Shown here: piece by piece, positions 50,477 through 59,924 of the stretch
Position numbering within the stretch: the stretch's first letter is position 1
Layout: the number at the start of each line of letters is the position of its first letter
From: an uncultured bacterium
Lineage (GTDB): Bacteria > Bacteroidota > Bacteroidia > Bacteroidales > Muribaculaceae
DNA: 64,000 nt
NCBI GenBank assembly: GCA_905214735.1
Contig: CAJMNI010000007.1
Span: 1 to 64,000, forward strand
Reading direction: 5' to 3'
Translations under genes and position numbers: made by a program
Notes under the pieces: generated by a model
The model's input: only the letters and a program-made list of their open reading frames with translations
Database searches by the model: none
What the model was told of the DNA's origin: nothing

Positions 50477-51871
50477 ATGATAACAACACTTATTTGTCTT
50501 TTCTTTATCGGCTATCTCGGGATAGCCCTCGAGCATCCGCTCAAGATCGACAAGACTGCGATCGCGCTGTTGCTCGGCATGTTGCTGTGGATCCTTTATG
50601 CTCTCGGAGCCGAATATATCGTTCCGGCGGCCGACGGCGAGGGTCTTCAGGAGTATATAGCCCAGAATGCGCGGATGGCGGGCGAAAACCTCCACACGCA
50701 GGCGCTCAACTACATTCTCGACGTCAAGATCGTCGAGGCGCTCGGCGACATCACCCAGACGCTCTTCTTCCTGATCGGCGCCATGACGATCGTTGAGCTT
50801 GTCGACATCCACGGAGGCTTCACCGTGATCACCGACCACATCAACACCCACAGCAAGAAGAAACTCCTCTGGATCATCTGCCTCGTGACGTTCATTTTCT
50901 CGGCAGTGCTCGACAACATGACCACAACCATCGTGATGGTCCTGCTGCTGCGTAAGCTCGTGGAAGACCAGAAAGAGCGCTGGCTCTACGCCGGCATGGT
51001 AGTGATCGCGGCCAACACCGGCGGAGCATGGAGCCCGATCGGCGACGTGACGACCATCATGCTCTGGGTGAAGGGAAATGTCAGCGCCCTCGCCCTTATC
51101 GAACGTGTGCTCATCCCCTCGATTGTGGCGATGATAGTGCCGCTCCTTATAATAGGACGCTCGCTCAAGGGAGACCTTCCCCCGCGCAAGCCCGATCCTG
51201 CCAAGGCCGGGGAGTTCATCTCCACCCGCGACCGTTCCCTGATTTTCTTCCTCGGCGTCGGCGGCCTCCTTTTCGTGCCGATTTTCAAGAGCATCACCCA
51301 TCTGCCTCCCTTCGTCGGGATGCTCCTCGTGCTCGGGGCGCTCTGGCTCTTCACGGATATCCTCTATAACGGCAAGCGCATCGAACGCCGCAAACAGCAC
51401 CGTCTCCCCGACGTGGTGTCGCGCATCGACATGCCCTCAATCCTTTTCTTCCTCGGAATCCTGATGGCAGTGCAGGTGCTCGATGCTTCGGGAATCCTCG
51501 AGGCCACGGCGATGTGGCTTGACAATGCCGTCCACAATGTCTACATCATCAACGTGATGCTCGGCATCCTCTCCTCGATTTTCGACAATGTTCCGCTTGT
51601 GGCCGGTGTGATGGGAATGTATCCCGTGGCCGATCCGGGGTCGATCGGCTACATGGCCAATTTCGTGGAAGACGGAATTTTCTGGGAGTTCCTCAGCTAC
51701 TGCGCCGGCGTGGGCGGCTCGCTGCTCATCATCGGTTCGGCAGCCGGCGTGATCGCAATGGGTCTGGAGAAAATCAACTTCGGCTGGTATCTCAAGAAGT
51801 TCACCATCGCCGCTCTTCTCGGCTATCTGGCCGGCGCCGGGGTCTATGTGCTCGAGGTAATGCTTATGTAA
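50477..51871 (+). CDS. nhaD: Na+/H+ antiporter NhaD
   Basis: A 464-residue multi-pass inner-membrane antiporter of the ion-transporter superfamily, NhaD type, exporting sodium in exchange for protons. About 11-12 hydrophobic segments are visible. Functional blocks are FLIGAMTIVELVDIHGGF, FSAVLDNMTTTIVMVLLLRKL, ANTGGAWSPIGDVTTIMLW and SSIFDNVPLVAGVMGMYP, with paired Asp-Asn motifs on broken helices. It follows the mltD-like gene by 54 bases and ends before a strong terminator. Confidence 0.93.
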   Translation: MITTLICLFFIGYLGIALEHPLKIDKTAIALLLGMLLWILYALGAEYIVPAADGEGLQEYIAQNARMAGENLHTQALNYILDVKIVEALGDITQTLFFLIGAMTIVELVDIHGGFTVITDHINTHSKKKLLWIICLVTFIFSAVLDNMTTTIVMVLLLRKLVEDQKERWLYAGMVVIAANTGGAWSPIGDVTTIMLWVKGNVSALALIERVLIPSIVAMIVPLLIIGRSLKGDLPPRKPDPAKAGEFISTRDRSLIFFLGVGGLLFVPIFKSITHLPPFVGMLLVLGALWLFTDILYNGKRIERRKQHRLPDVVSRIDMPSILFFLGILMAVQVLDASGILEATAMWLDNAVHNVYIINVMLGILSSIFDNVPLVAGVMGMYPVADPGSIGYMANFVEDGIFWEFLSYCAGVGGSLLIIGSAAGVIAMGLEKINFGWYLKKFTIAALLGYLAGAGVYVLEVMLM

Positions 51872-51917
51872 GCGTCGCGGCAATAAGATTTCATCCAAAA
51901 GTATAAATTCCCGTAAC

Positions 51918-51976
51918 AACACGCCCTCTGGAGCTGCTGAATGGATGCAGCCGCCGGAGGGCGGTTTGTGTTTTTT
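51918..51976 (+). terminator. intrinsic terminator after nhaD
   Basis: AACACGCCCTC pairs with GAGGGCGG...GTGTT around an inner GCTGC/GCAGC stem, and TTTTTT follows at 51971-51976. Confidence 0.75.
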
Positions 51977-51995
51977 AGCATTATTTGACACTTTT

Positions 51996-52027
51996 TTTGC
52001 CTGATTAGCGGAATTTAACTATCTTTG
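51996..52027 (+). promoter_or_regulatory. promoter of the lipoprotein-DUF5723 operon
   Basis: TTTG at 51996-51999, a 20-base spacer and TATCTTTG at 52020-52027 match the Bacteroidetes consensus exactly, about 30 bases upstream of the ATG at 52059. Confidence 0.75.
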
Positions 52028-52058
52028 TGAAAGAAATGAAACCCTAACCTACTAACAA

Positions 52059-53825
52059 ATGAATTTCAAATTACTTGCAGCAGCAGGCTCTGCCTGCGTG
52101 TTAATGACAGGATGTATCGATTCCGACTACGACCTTTCAGATGTCGACACGACGAGCGAAGTGAAAATAGACAATCTCACATTGCCTATCAACATCGAAG
52201 CGATGAAGCTTGACGACGTTTTTGACATCGAAGACAGCGAGAACTTCAAAATTGTAGAGATTAACGGCGAGCGGTATTACGCGCTGTCGGAGACCGGAGA
52301 ATTCCATTCCGACCCGATTCACATTGCAGCCATCCATCTCGACGCTCCCCACATCAATCCGACCTATTGCGCCCTGGAGCTTCCCTACAACAGCGCCAAA
52401 ACGCGCTCTACAATGGTTAATGTTCCGATTCCATCGACAGCCACGGAGTTCCATTACACCACCGGCGGAATCGACAACTCCGTTCTCGGTATGGATGCTT
52501 TAACAACCGCCAACACCACGCTGACCATCACGGCCACGCTCGACGGAATGTCGATGAGCCACGCCAAATTCAGCGACCTGGAGTTTATCCTTCCCAAGGA
52601 CATGAAAGTCTCCAGCCTCTCGGCGGGAAAATATGATCCGACAACCGGTATCCTCACGGTTCCCTATATCGAGCCGAAAGGAGACAATTTCAAGATCACC
52701 CTTTCAATCGACAAGATTGACCTGACGGCCACCGATCTGAAATATAACCGCGACGCCCACACGCTCGCCTTCACCGGAAATCTCGGCCTCGATTCCGGTT
52801 CGCTCAGCTTCGACCTCGCCGACCTCGGCACCCAGGCTCCGAAATGGCTGGCTCTCAATGTCGGCTACAAACTCTCGGACATTGACGTGACGGCTCTTAC
52901 GGGCGACATCGACTATCATATCGAGGGAGTGAACATCGCCCCCGTCCATATCACCGGGATTCCCGACTTCCTCAAAGGGGAGGGCACCGACATCAAGATT
53001 GCCAATCCCCAGCTCTATCTCGGGCTCAACAACCCGGTGGGCGGTGACCGTCTGAGATGCGAGACAGGTTTTAGTCTCACAACCCGTCGCGAGAACTCCC
53101 CGATTCCCGCCATGACATTCAATCCCGACAACAACGGCAGAATCAAGATCGGTTACGACAAGGGCGTCGCAGGCCCCTACAATTTCGTGCTTGCCCCCGA
53201 CCGGACGAAGGTGGTGCCGCTGGCCGGCTTCTCGGAGAATCTCGGCTTCCTCGAATATACTTCTCTGTCTAACCTGCTTTCGGTGCCCGCTCAATACAAA
53301 GATCAGGCCGTTCTTCCCGATTATATCGACGTAGACCTCATCGATCCGGGCATTCCGACGCAGACTGCCGTTGATTTCCCCGTGGGCCGCGATCTCCAGC
53401 CCGTGAAGGGACATTACGAGCTTCTTGCCCCGCTCGGCCTGAAAGAGGGTTCGGTTGTGGTCTATGAAGACACCGACGACGGATGGTATGACGACGACAT
53501 GGAAGGCCTCGTGATCGAGAAGATGGTAGTTACCGCCAAGGCCGACAACGACGCTCCCGTAAGCGCCCAACTCGCCTCATATCCGATTTCTGTAGGTGGC
53601 AAGGTGAACAAACAAGTCAAAGTTGAGAGCACCGTGCTGCAAGCCAACGCCAAAGACCAGGATCTCACGATCACCCTCACCGGAGAGGTGCGCGAGCTCG
53701 ACGGTCTGCTTATCCGCGCCTACATTTTCTCGAGCGACAACGAGACTCCTCTCGGTCCCGACCAGAACATCACATTCAAAAACGTGCGCGTGACAGTAAG
53801 CGGCACTTATTCCAAAGACTTCTAA
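52059..53825 (+). CDS. large surface lipoprotein, unknown function
   Basis: A 588-residue lipoprotein. The signal peptide ends in a lipobox (SACVLMTGCIDS, Cys at 19), and acidic residues follow it (DSDYDLSDVD), which fits the Bacteroidetes surface-lipoprotein export signal. The rest is beta-rich, with repeated Asp/Leu strands (YKLSDIDVTALTGDIDYHI, SLSFDLADL). I recognise no catalytic motif. The architecture suggests a surface adhesin or structural protein. An exact promoter precedes it, and it is transcribed with the DUF5723 gene 12 bases downstream, so the two may form a complex at the outer membrane. Confidence 0.7.
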   Translation: MNFKLLAAAGSACVLMTGCIDSDYDLSDVDTTSEVKIDNLTLPINIEAMKLDDVFDIEDSENFKIVEINGERYYALSETGEFHSDPIHIAAIHLDAPHINPTYCALELPYNSAKTRSTMVNVPIPSTATEFHYTTGGIDNSVLGMDALTTANTTLTITATLDGMSMSHAKFSDLEFILPKDMKVSSLSAGKYDPTTGILTVPYIEPKGDNFKITLSIDKIDLTATDLKYNRDAHTLAFTGNLGLDSGSLSFDLADLGTQAPKWLALNVGYKLSDIDVTALTGDIDYHIEGVNIAPVHITGIPDFLKGEGTDIKIANPQLYLGLNNPVGGDRLRCETGFSLTTRRENSPIPAMTFNPDNNGRIKIGYDKGVAGPYNFVLAPDRTKVVPLAGFSENLGFLEYTSLSNLLSVPAQYKDQAVLPDYIDVDLIDPGIPTQTAVDFPVGRDLQPVKGHYELLAPLGLKEGSVVVYEDTDDGWYDDDMEGLVIEKMVVTAKADNDAPVSAQLASYPISVGGKVNKQVKVESTVLQANAKDQDLTITLTGEVRELDGLLIRAYIFSSDNETPLGPDQNITFKNVRVTVSGTYSKDF

Positions 53826-53837
53826 CCGAACCGAATC

Positions 53838-55223
53838 ATGAAACTTAGCAATATAAAATTCATTGTTGCCGCCGGAGTAGCGGCAGCCGCACTCATGCCT
53901 GCCGAAGCCCAGAACACGTATACCGGCTACTTTCTCGACAATTACACCTACCGCTACATGATGAACCCCGCCATGGGCAACGAGAGCAATTTCGTGTCGA
54001 TGCCCGTGCTCGGCAATCTCAACATCGGGATGCACGGCAATATCCACACCACCTCGATTTTCTACAACCGGGGCGGGAAGACGGTGCTTTTCACCAATCC
54101 GGAGGTGTCGGTGTCGGAAGCGATGGACGGCTTCAAGAGCGTGAACCGTCTCGGTTTCAACACCAGGATCAATATTCTTAGCGGCGGTTTCAAGGCTTGG
54201 GGCGGTTACAACACCGTTTCCATCAGCGCCCGCGCCGAGGCCGAAGCCCATCTGCCCAAATCACTTTTCTCGGTGATCAAGGAGGGAGTGAGCAACCGCA
54301 CCTACGATATCAAGGATGTGCGGGCCCAGGCTCTCGGCTATGCCGAAATCCAGTTGGGCCATTCGCGCGACATCAAGCAGGTGCCCGGTCTTCGCGCCGG
54401 TATCAACATAAAATTCCTCATCGGTATCGCCAGCGCCCAGCTCGACCTGAAAGAGGCGAACCTTGAACTTGGCACCGACGCATGGCGCGCCCGCACCAAC
54501 GGCGACCTCAAGGTCAATCTCGGCAAATTCCAGTATGAGACCGACTATACCGACGCCGGCCGTCCTTACGTGTCGGGCGCGAATATGGACGGCAGCGGCA
54601 GCGTAGGCCCCAACGGTTTCGGTCTCGCCTTCGATCTCGGAGCCACCTATGAATGGAAAGACTTCACCTTCTCGCTCGCCTTCAACGACCTCGGTTTCAT
54701 CAACTTCAGCAAGACCAAGCTGGCCTCGACCGACGGCGTGCGCGAGTTCGACTCAAATTCCTTTGTGTTCTCTCCCGACGACGATGCCGACAACAGCTTC
54801 GAAAACGAATGGGACAACATGCGCGACGGACTCGAGAACCTCTATCAGCTCTCCGACATGGGCGACAAGGGGAGCAACACCCGCGGCCTCGGCGCCATCA
54901 TGAACGTCGGCGTAGACTATAAGCTTCCTTATTACCGCCGTCTCCACTTCGGAGTGCTCAACACCACCTATATCAACGGCCCATACACCTCCACAGAGTT
55001 CCGCATCAGCGCCAACGTCAACCCGGTCGACATCTTCTCGGCGGGCGTCAACCTCGTGGCAGGCACCTATGGCGTGGGCTTCGGCTGGATGGCCAACCTG
55101 AGCCTCAAGAAGGGCTTCAACCTCTTCGTCGGCATGGACCGCACGCCGGGCAAGCTCGCCAAGCAGGGTGTGCCTCTGAACTCCAACATGGAATTCAACC
55201 TCGGCATGAACTTCCCCTTCTGA
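53838..55223 (+). CDS. DUF5723 outer-membrane beta-barrel-type protein
   Basis: A 461-residue exported protein (signal peptide VAAGVAAAALMPAEA). The N-terminal NTYTGYFLDNYTYRYMMNPAMGNESNFVSMPVLGNLNIG resembles the start of PorV/SprF-like outer-membrane proteins. The remainder has alternating strands (GLAFDLGATYEWKDFTFSLAFNDLG, VNLVAGTYGVGFGWMANL), ending LNLGMNFPF-like (FNLGMNFPF) with a terminal Phe, as expected for BAM-inserted barrels. The family name DUF5723 is from memory. It is paired with the preceding lipoprotein and followed by a bidirectional terminator. Confidence 0.8.
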   Translation: MKLSNIKFIVAAGVAAAALMPAEAQNTYTGYFLDNYTYRYMMNPAMGNESNFVSMPVLGNLNIGMHGNIHTTSIFYNRGGKTVLFTNPEVSVSEAMDGFKSVNRLGFNTRINILSGGFKAWGGYNTVSISARAEAEAHLPKSLFSVIKEGVSNRTYDIKDVRAQALGYAEIQLGHSRDIKQVPGLRAGINIKFLIGIASAQLDLKEANLELGTDAWRARTNGDLKVNLGKFQYETDYTDAGRPYVSGANMDGSGSVGPNGFGLAFDLGATYEWKDFTFSLAFNDLGFINFSKTKLASTDGVREFDSNSFVFSPDDDADNSFENEWDNMRDGLENLYQLSDMGDKGSNTRGLGAIMNVGVDYKLPYYRRLHFGVLNTTYINGPYTSTEFRISANVNPVDIFSAGVNLVAGTYGVGFGWMANLSLKKGFNLFVGMDRTPGKLAKQGVPLNSNMEFNLGMNFPF

Positions 55224-55264
55224 TGAGAGGGAATCTCCGACGCGACCGGAGACCGGCAGATATA

Positions 55265-55297
55265 AAAAGCGCCCCGAACGAAAATCGGGGCGCTTTT
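55265..55297. terminator. bidirectional intrinsic terminator
   Basis: AAAAGCGCCCCGA and TCGGGGCGCTTTT form a perfect 13-bp stem around an 7-base loop. A- and T-runs on both sides allow use by the DUF5723 operon (plus) and the GT2 gene (minus). Confidence 0.88.
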
Positions 55298-55335
55298 GCC
55301 ATTTTTCGGGGCGCCTTTGCTATTCTCCGGAGGAG

Positions 55336-56064
55336 TCAGCGGCGGAAGTTGCGGATGAAGAAGCCGACGTGGCGCAGAGCAGTGGGGACGAAACCGTAAT
55401 ATTTCGACATGATGCGGAAACGCTCGCGGAGCGACTTCCACTTGTTGCGGTCGGTCATTCCGTCGCTGAGATAGTCGATTGCGATCATCGAAAGGTTGGT
55501 GAAGCGGCGCGGATCGCCGTTGAGCATGCACCGGATCGTCCAGTCATAATCGGCAGAAAAGCGATAGGAGAGGTCGTAGAGCGGCGCGATCTCCTTTCTC
55601 ACCATAAAAGCCTGATGGCAGACGAGCATTCCCTGCTTGAAAGAATCGACGGTGAGCGCGGCCGGAGCGGAGAGATGGCGCGGGGCGGTCATGCGGCGGT
55701 CGGCGTCGACGATCACCGTGTCGGCATAGATGATGTCGTCGCCCCGGCGGCAGCGGTCGGCGTAGGCCGCGAGAACGTCGTTGGAATGGAAAGCGTCGCC
55801 GGCGTTGAGGAAGAGGAGGTATTTCCCTCGAGCCATGCCGATTCCCTTGTTCATCGCGTCGTAAAGCCCGTTGTCGCGCTCCGACAGGATGCGGGTGTCG
55901 GGATATCTCCGCGCTATCTCGAGAGTGGAGTCGGAAGAGGCTCCGTCAATAATTATATGTTCGAAATCGCGGCATGTCTGCGAGGCCACCGACTGCATTG
56001 TCGGCTCCAGACAGGAGGCGGCGTTATATGTGATAGTTACTATTGAAATCAGGGGAGTGTCCAT
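55336..56064 (-). CDS. GT2-family glycosyltransferase
   Basis: A 242-residue GT-A-fold enzyme similar to WcaA/colanic-acid type transferases. The N terminus has ISIVTITYNAASCLEPTMQSV, HIIIDGASSDSTLEIARRY with the UDP-binding Asp, and LSERDNGLYDAMNKGIGMARGKYLLFLNAGDAF with the DXD-like element N-A-G-D. QAFMVRKEIAPLYDLSYRFSADYDW holds the catalytic Asp region. Its substrate sugar is not evident. It stands alone on the minus strand between a terminator and the promoter region of the ferredoxin, so it is not part of a visible polysaccharide cluster. Confidence 0.87.
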   Translation of the reverse strand: MDTPLISIVTITYNAASCLEPTMQSVASQTCRDFEHIIIDGASSDSTLEIARRYPDTRILSERDNGLYDAMNKGIGMARGKYLLFLNAGDAFHSNDVLAAYADRCRRGDDIIYADTVIVDADRRMTAPRHLSAPAALTVDSFKQGMLVCHQAFMVRKEIAPLYDLSYRFSADYDWTIRCMLNGDPRRFTNLSMIAIDYLSDGMTDRNKWKSLRERFRIMSKYYGFVPTALRHVGFFIRNFRR

Positions 56065-56178
56065 ATATCTTCTTCATTTTTAGAGTGTCCGGATAAGGGA
56101 ACAGACCCTTATTTCCGGCAGCCTCGCGGCTTTACGGGGATAAAATTAGTAAAAATCCGGAGAAAAAAGAGGAAAAAT
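56065..56178. other. short intergenic region between GT2 and ferredoxin genes
   Basis: AT-rich, holding the divergent upstream regions of the GT2 gene (minus) and the ferredoxin gene (plus). I see no gene in it. Confidence 0.5.
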
Positions 56179-56210
56179 GTTGTATTACTCGCAAATATCC
56201 CTTAATTTTG
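56179..56210 (+). promoter_or_regulatory. promoter of the ferredoxin gene
   Basis: TAATTTTG at 56203-56210 is an exact -7 box. GTTG at 56179-56182 is a one-mismatch -33 box with a 20-base spacer. The leader to the ATG at 56294 is about 75 bases and includes AGTC/GACT pairing near 56240. Confidence 0.5.
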
Positions 56211-56293
56211 TAGACGAAGTTCTTTATACGAAGCAAGTCTGAAGGACTTCGCCTTTAAATATCCGAACATAATTTTTTAAAAGAACAAAAGTC

Positions 56294-56461
56294 ATGGCTT
56301 ACGTAATTACAGACAGATGCATCGCATGCGGCACATGTCAGTCAGTATGCCCGGTAGAGGCAATCTCCGAGGGCGAGATCTATCACATCGATCCTGACAC
56401 CTGCATCAGCTGCGGCAGCTGCGCATCGGTTTGCCCCAACGACGCAATCGAAGAGGGCTAA
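56294..56461 (+). CDS. 2[4Fe-4S] ferredoxin
   Basis: This 55-residue frame encodes a classic clostridial-type ferredoxin, a small soluble electron carrier. Two cluster motifs are perfect: CIACGTCQSVCPVEAI and CISCGSCASVCPNDAI, each CxxCxxCxxxCP. It starts MAYVITDR and ends EEG. The length is exactly that of this family. It is a single-gene unit with its own promoter and terminator. In anaerobes such a ferredoxin serves pyruvate:ferredoxin oxidoreductase, hydrogenases and Rnf, none of which is next to it here. Confidence 0.95.
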   Translation: MAYVITDRCIACGTCQSVCPVEAISEGEIYHIDPDTCISCGSCASVCPNDAIEEG

Positions 56462-56487
56462 ATCCGAGCGACAACGGAAAAAGGTAT

Positions 56488-56517
56488 GGCTGTCTCCGCA
56501 TCGGGGCAGCCTTTTTT
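56488..56517 (+). terminator. intrinsic terminator after ferredoxin
   Basis: GGCTGTC and GGGCAGCC pair around a 10-base loop, followed by six T bases. Confidence 0.75.
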
Positions 56518-56600
56518 CCTTTTTTAGCCCTGCAGTCAGGCCGGGAAAAAGAAAAAAGCATCCGGCAGACGTTAAAAAGAAAACGCAAAAAAAGATAAAA

Positions 56601-57047
56601 GTGGAAAAAGTAAAGGTCAAGGTGATCAACCGCAGTCATCATCCTCTGCCGGCTTACGGCACACCGGAGGCGGCCGGCCAGGACGTGAGGGCATATCTTC
56701 CGGACGGGCCGGTGACGATCCGCCCGATGGAGCGCGTGCTGATACCGACAGGGCTCTATATGCAGCTCCCGCGCGGATATGAATGCCAGATACGTCCCCG
56801 ATCGGGACTCGCTCTCAAACATGGCATCACCGTGCTCAACACTCCGGGAACGGTCGACGCCGATTATCGCGGCGAGATATGCGTGATCCTCATCAATCTC
56901 GGTGCGGAAGATTTTACTGTTGCCGACGGCGACCGCATCTGCCAGATGCTTGTGAAAAGTTACGACCATGTAGAGTGGGAACCCGTAGAGGAACTCGACC
57001 GCACCAAGCGCGAGGACGGAGGTTTCGGCCACACCGGAGAAAAATAA
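56601..57047 (+). CDS. dut: dUTP diphosphatase
   Basis: Dut hydrolyses dUTP to dUMP, keeping uracil out of DNA and feeding ThyA. It begins with GTG at 56601 (VEKVKVKVINRS). The five trimer motifs are visible: AAGQDVRA (1), RPRSGLALKHG (2), NTPGTVDADYRGEI (3, with the catalytic Asp), RICQMLV (4) and REDGGFGHTG (5). It has 148 residues, the standard size. The downstream genes TPR, DUF4292 and EnvC-like run in the same direction with small gaps, an arrangement common in Bacteroidetes. Confidence 0.96.
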   Translation: MEKVKVKVINRSHHPLPAYGTPEAAGQDVRAYLPDGPVTIRPMERVLIPTGLYMQLPRGYECQIRPRSGLALKHGITVLNTPGTVDADYRGEICVILINLGAEDFTVADGDRICQMLVKSYDHVEWEPVEELDRTKREDGGFGHTGEK

Positions 57048-57087
57048 TCAGATAGAGGCTGAGAAGCAAAGATAGAAAGAGATAAGG

Positions 57088-59043
57088 ATGAAGCAAGGAG
57101 GAAAAGAACTGCTGATATGGATTTTAGGGGCGATGGTGGCTCTCGGAGCCGTTGCCGCCTCGAAGCGCGACGTTCCGAAATCTGCCCGTGAGAAAGCCCG
57201 CTATTATTATATGCTCGGAGCCCGCGAGCAGGCTCTCGAACATTCCGACGCCGCCTACGAATTTTATCAGAAAGCATATCAGGCCGACCCCACCTATGCC
57301 GAGGCCGCCAGCGGTTACGGCCGGCTCCGTCTCGGCGTGCCGTCGCATTCCGACGACATGCTCGGCTCGCTCGAAATGATGCGCGACTATGTCGACCTCT
57401 ATCCCAACGACATGTATGAGTCGACCTATTACGGCTATGTGGCCGGAATGCTCGACACTCTCAAAGAGGCAGAGAGGGTGCTCAACCGCACGGTCGAACT
57501 CTTCCCGCAGCAGACCGACCTGCTCGTGCAGCTTGCCGAGGTCTATGCCCGCGCCGGGGAATTCACCCGCGCCGCCGACGTGCTCGGCCGCTACGAACGC
57601 ATCGAGGGCTTTTATCCCAACGTGACAACCCGGAAGATGTCGTATTATATGGCCGCCGGCGACACCCTCGCCGCCAAGCGCCAGGCCGACAGCCTGATTG
57701 TGAAATATCCCCGCGATTCTTACTGCGTGATGCTCAAGGGGGCGTTCTATGACATTATCAACAAGAAAGATTCCGCCCTGCTCTGCTATCTCGCAGCCGA
57801 AAAGATCGACCCCGATGCATCTGCTCCCAAAATCGCTCTCGCTGAAGCGTATCTCGCCGCCGGCGACTCCGTGCGCTATGACGAGAAGATTTATCAGGTG
57901 CTCGGCGTCGAAGACCTCGATGTAGCCGAGAAGACAAACATTCTTTCGCAATATCTCCAGAAACTTATCGACGACGAAAGCGACACGAGCCGTGGCGATA
58001 CCCTCTTCAACGTGCTCCGCAAGCAGTATCCCCATAACGAAGGGATTCTCGACCTCTCTGCCAGATATTCGGCTGCGAAAGGGAATTTCAAAGAGGCCGA
58101 GGAGGAAATCGGCTATGCCATAGACCTTGACAACGACAACAAGTCTTACTGGACCCAGCTGATGTCTTATCAGGTGGCCGACGACCGCCCGGAGGAGGCG
58201 TTGAAAACCTTCGGCCGCGCGGCGAAGCATATCGCTCCCGACGCTTCGATGCGCCTCTATTATGCCGCTGTCGCCATGAACGCGAAGCGCTATTCGCTTG
58301 CCTACGACACCTACCGGCAGATGATCCATGAGATCGACTCCACGGTTAATCCCGACACCCTGATCGACCTCGGCTCGCTGCGCCGCAACATCACGCTCGA
58401 CGAGCTTGAGCGGATGTCGGACATTTTCACCATGCTCGGCGACTCCTACCACACTGCCGAAGTATCCGACAGCAGTTATCTCGCTTATGACAACGCCCTG
58501 ACGCTCAACCCCGACAATGTGCTGGCGAAAAACAACTACGCCTATTTTATCGTCACCGACGGGGGCGACCTCGACAAGGCGCTCCGTCTCGCGGAAGAGG
58601 TGATGAAGACAGATCAGAAAACGAATCCCACATATATCGACACCTACGCCTGGATCCTCTTCAAGAAAGGACGTCTCGACGAAGCTATCGAATATCAGAA
58701 GAAGGGGATTGACGGGTCGGTGGAGAATTCCACGGAGTCGGAAGACCTTTACGAGCATTACGGCGACATGCTGATGGCCGCCAACCGGGGCCACGAGGCG
58801 GCCGACGCCTATCAGAAAGGGCTTGACCTTCACGCCGGCGCCGAACTGACCGAGAAGGGGAAAGAGGTCCATGCCACCCTCGTTGAAAAGCTGGAGAAAG
58901 CACGCCAACTCGCCGCCACCCAGCCCGAACCTGAAAAGCCGGAAGCAGAGAAAGCGGAAGAGAAGGATAAGAAAGCAGACGATGCCCAAGGAGAAAATGG
59001 AGAAAATGGAGAGATAGTGGTGGTGGAGGAAATTTCTGAATAA
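57088..59043 (+). CDS. TPR-repeat protein, membrane-anchored
   Basis: A 651-residue protein with an N-terminal signal or anchor (LLIWILGAMVALGAVAAS) and many tetratricopeptide repeats through most of its length (HSDAAYEFYQKAYQADPTYAEAASGYG, DLLVQLAEVYARAGEFTRAADVL, YAWILFKKGRLDEAIEYQKKG). The C terminus is a charged, Lys/Glu-rich tail (PEPEKPEAEKAEEKDKKADD). TPR proteins of this type assemble envelope complexes. The gene lies between dut and DUF4292 with 40- and 5-base gaps, so it works in the same operon, most likely in lipoprotein or murein handling. Confidence 0.82.
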   Translation: MKQGGKELLIWILGAMVALGAVAASKRDVPKSAREKARYYYMLGAREQALEHSDAAYEFYQKAYQADPTYAEAASGYGRLRLGVPSHSDDMLGSLEMMRDYVDLYPNDMYESTYYGYVAGMLDTLKEAERVLNRTVELFPQQTDLLVQLAEVYARAGEFTRAADVLGRYERIEGFYPNVTTRKMSYYMAAGDTLAAKRQADSLIVKYPRDSYCVMLKGAFYDIINKKDSALLCYLAAEKIDPDASAPKIALAEAYLAAGDSVRYDEKIYQVLGVEDLDVAEKTNILSQYLQKLIDDESDTSRGDTLFNVLRKQYPHNEGILDLSARYSAAKGNFKEAEEEIGYAIDLDNDNKSYWTQLMSYQVADDRPEEALKTFGRAAKHIAPDASMRLYYAAVAMNAKRYSLAYDTYRQMIHEIDSTVNPDTLIDLGSLRRNITLDELERMSDIFTMLGDSYHTAEVSDSSYLAYDNALTLNPDNVLAKNNYAYFIVTDGGDLDKALRLAEEVMKTDQKTNPTYIDTYAWILFKKGRLDEAIEYQKKGIDGSVENSTESEDLYEHYGDMLMAANRGHEAADAYQKGLDLHAGAELTEKGKEVHATLVEKLEKARQLAATQPEPEKPEAEKAEEKDKKADDAQGENGENGEIVVVEEISE

Positions 59044-59048
59044 ACGGA

Positions 59049-59855
59049 ATGAAAATGAAAAGAAACAGCATATTTAGATTATTGACGGTGGCGCTGATGA
59101 TTGTCGCCATGGCTGCAGGCGTCTCCGCCAAAGGGAAAAAGAGAGCCGCAGAAGGGGTGGAGAATGAAGCCCTTACCACTATTCTGCGCGGATATGTCGG
59201 CTGGAACAACGTCGAATTCAGCGGCAAGCTCCGTCAGGAGAAACTTCCCCTCTCGCCGACGGTGAAAATGTATATGGAAAAGGGCTCGCTCATCGAGATT
59301 TCCGCCCGCGCCCCGCTTGTGGGTGAGGTGGCCCGACTGCAGCTCACGCAGGATTCCCTGCTCATCGTCAACAAGATGAAGAAGACCTATTGTCAGGAAT
59401 CGACCGAGAAACTCCGCAAATTCTATCCCGACTTCCTCGATGATCTCCAGAGTTTCCTGCTTGCAAGAATCGTGGTGTTCGGCCATGGCGAGCTTTCGGC
59501 GGAGAATGCCTCTCTGGTAGACCTCCTTCCGGGAGAGACCGAAGGCTGGAGCGTGACCCCGGTCAACGACAAAGATGACGATGTCGACGTGACTTATCTC
59601 TACACCACAGCAGGCAACGGCCGGACCGAATCGATGAAAATCGAATCGCTGCGTCATAAATTCGGATTCGAGATGCTTTACGATTACTCCAACGGGGGTG
59701 TCGACATAAACTTCGCCCTGAAGGATAAGAAGAAAACGATCAGCGGCGAACTCGATTTCACCAGCGTGAAATGGGGAGGGAAACGAATGACTCCCATCCG
59801 TCTGGCACAACGCTACACGCGCCTCGACATCGCCGACTTCTTCAAGTCGCTCTGA
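59049..59855 (+). CDS. DUF4292 protein (LolA/LppX-like periplasmic carrier)
   Basis: A 268-residue exported protein (signal peptide LLTVALMIVAMAAGVSAKG) of family DUF4292, whose fold resembles the lipoprotein carriers LolA/LolB. Strands include NVEFSGKLRQEKLPLSPTVKMYMEKGSLIEISARAPLVGEVARL, GFEMLYDYSNGG and KDKKKTISGELDFTSVKWG. There is no lipobox, so it is probably periplasmic. Its place between the TPR protein and the EnvC-like protein is conserved in the phylum as far as I know, pointing to envelope assembly. Confidence 0.8.
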   Translation: MKMKRNSIFRLLTVALMIVAMAAGVSAKGKKRAAEGVENEALTTILRGYVGWNNVEFSGKLRQEKLPLSPTVKMYMEKGSLIEISARAPLVGEVARLQLTQDSLLIVNKMKKTYCQESTEKLRKFYPDFLDDLQSFLLARIVVFGHGELSAENASLVDLLPGETEGWSVTPVNDKDDDVDVTYLYTTAGNGRTESMKIESLRHKFGFEMLYDYSNGGVDINFALKDKKKTISGELDFTSVKWGGKRMTPIRLAQRYTRLDIADFFKSL

Positions 59856-59924
59856 CAGTTAAGACTGATCATTAGGGCGTCTTCAGCCCCGATTTCCGTT
59901 TTATTATAGAACTATCCCGAACTT

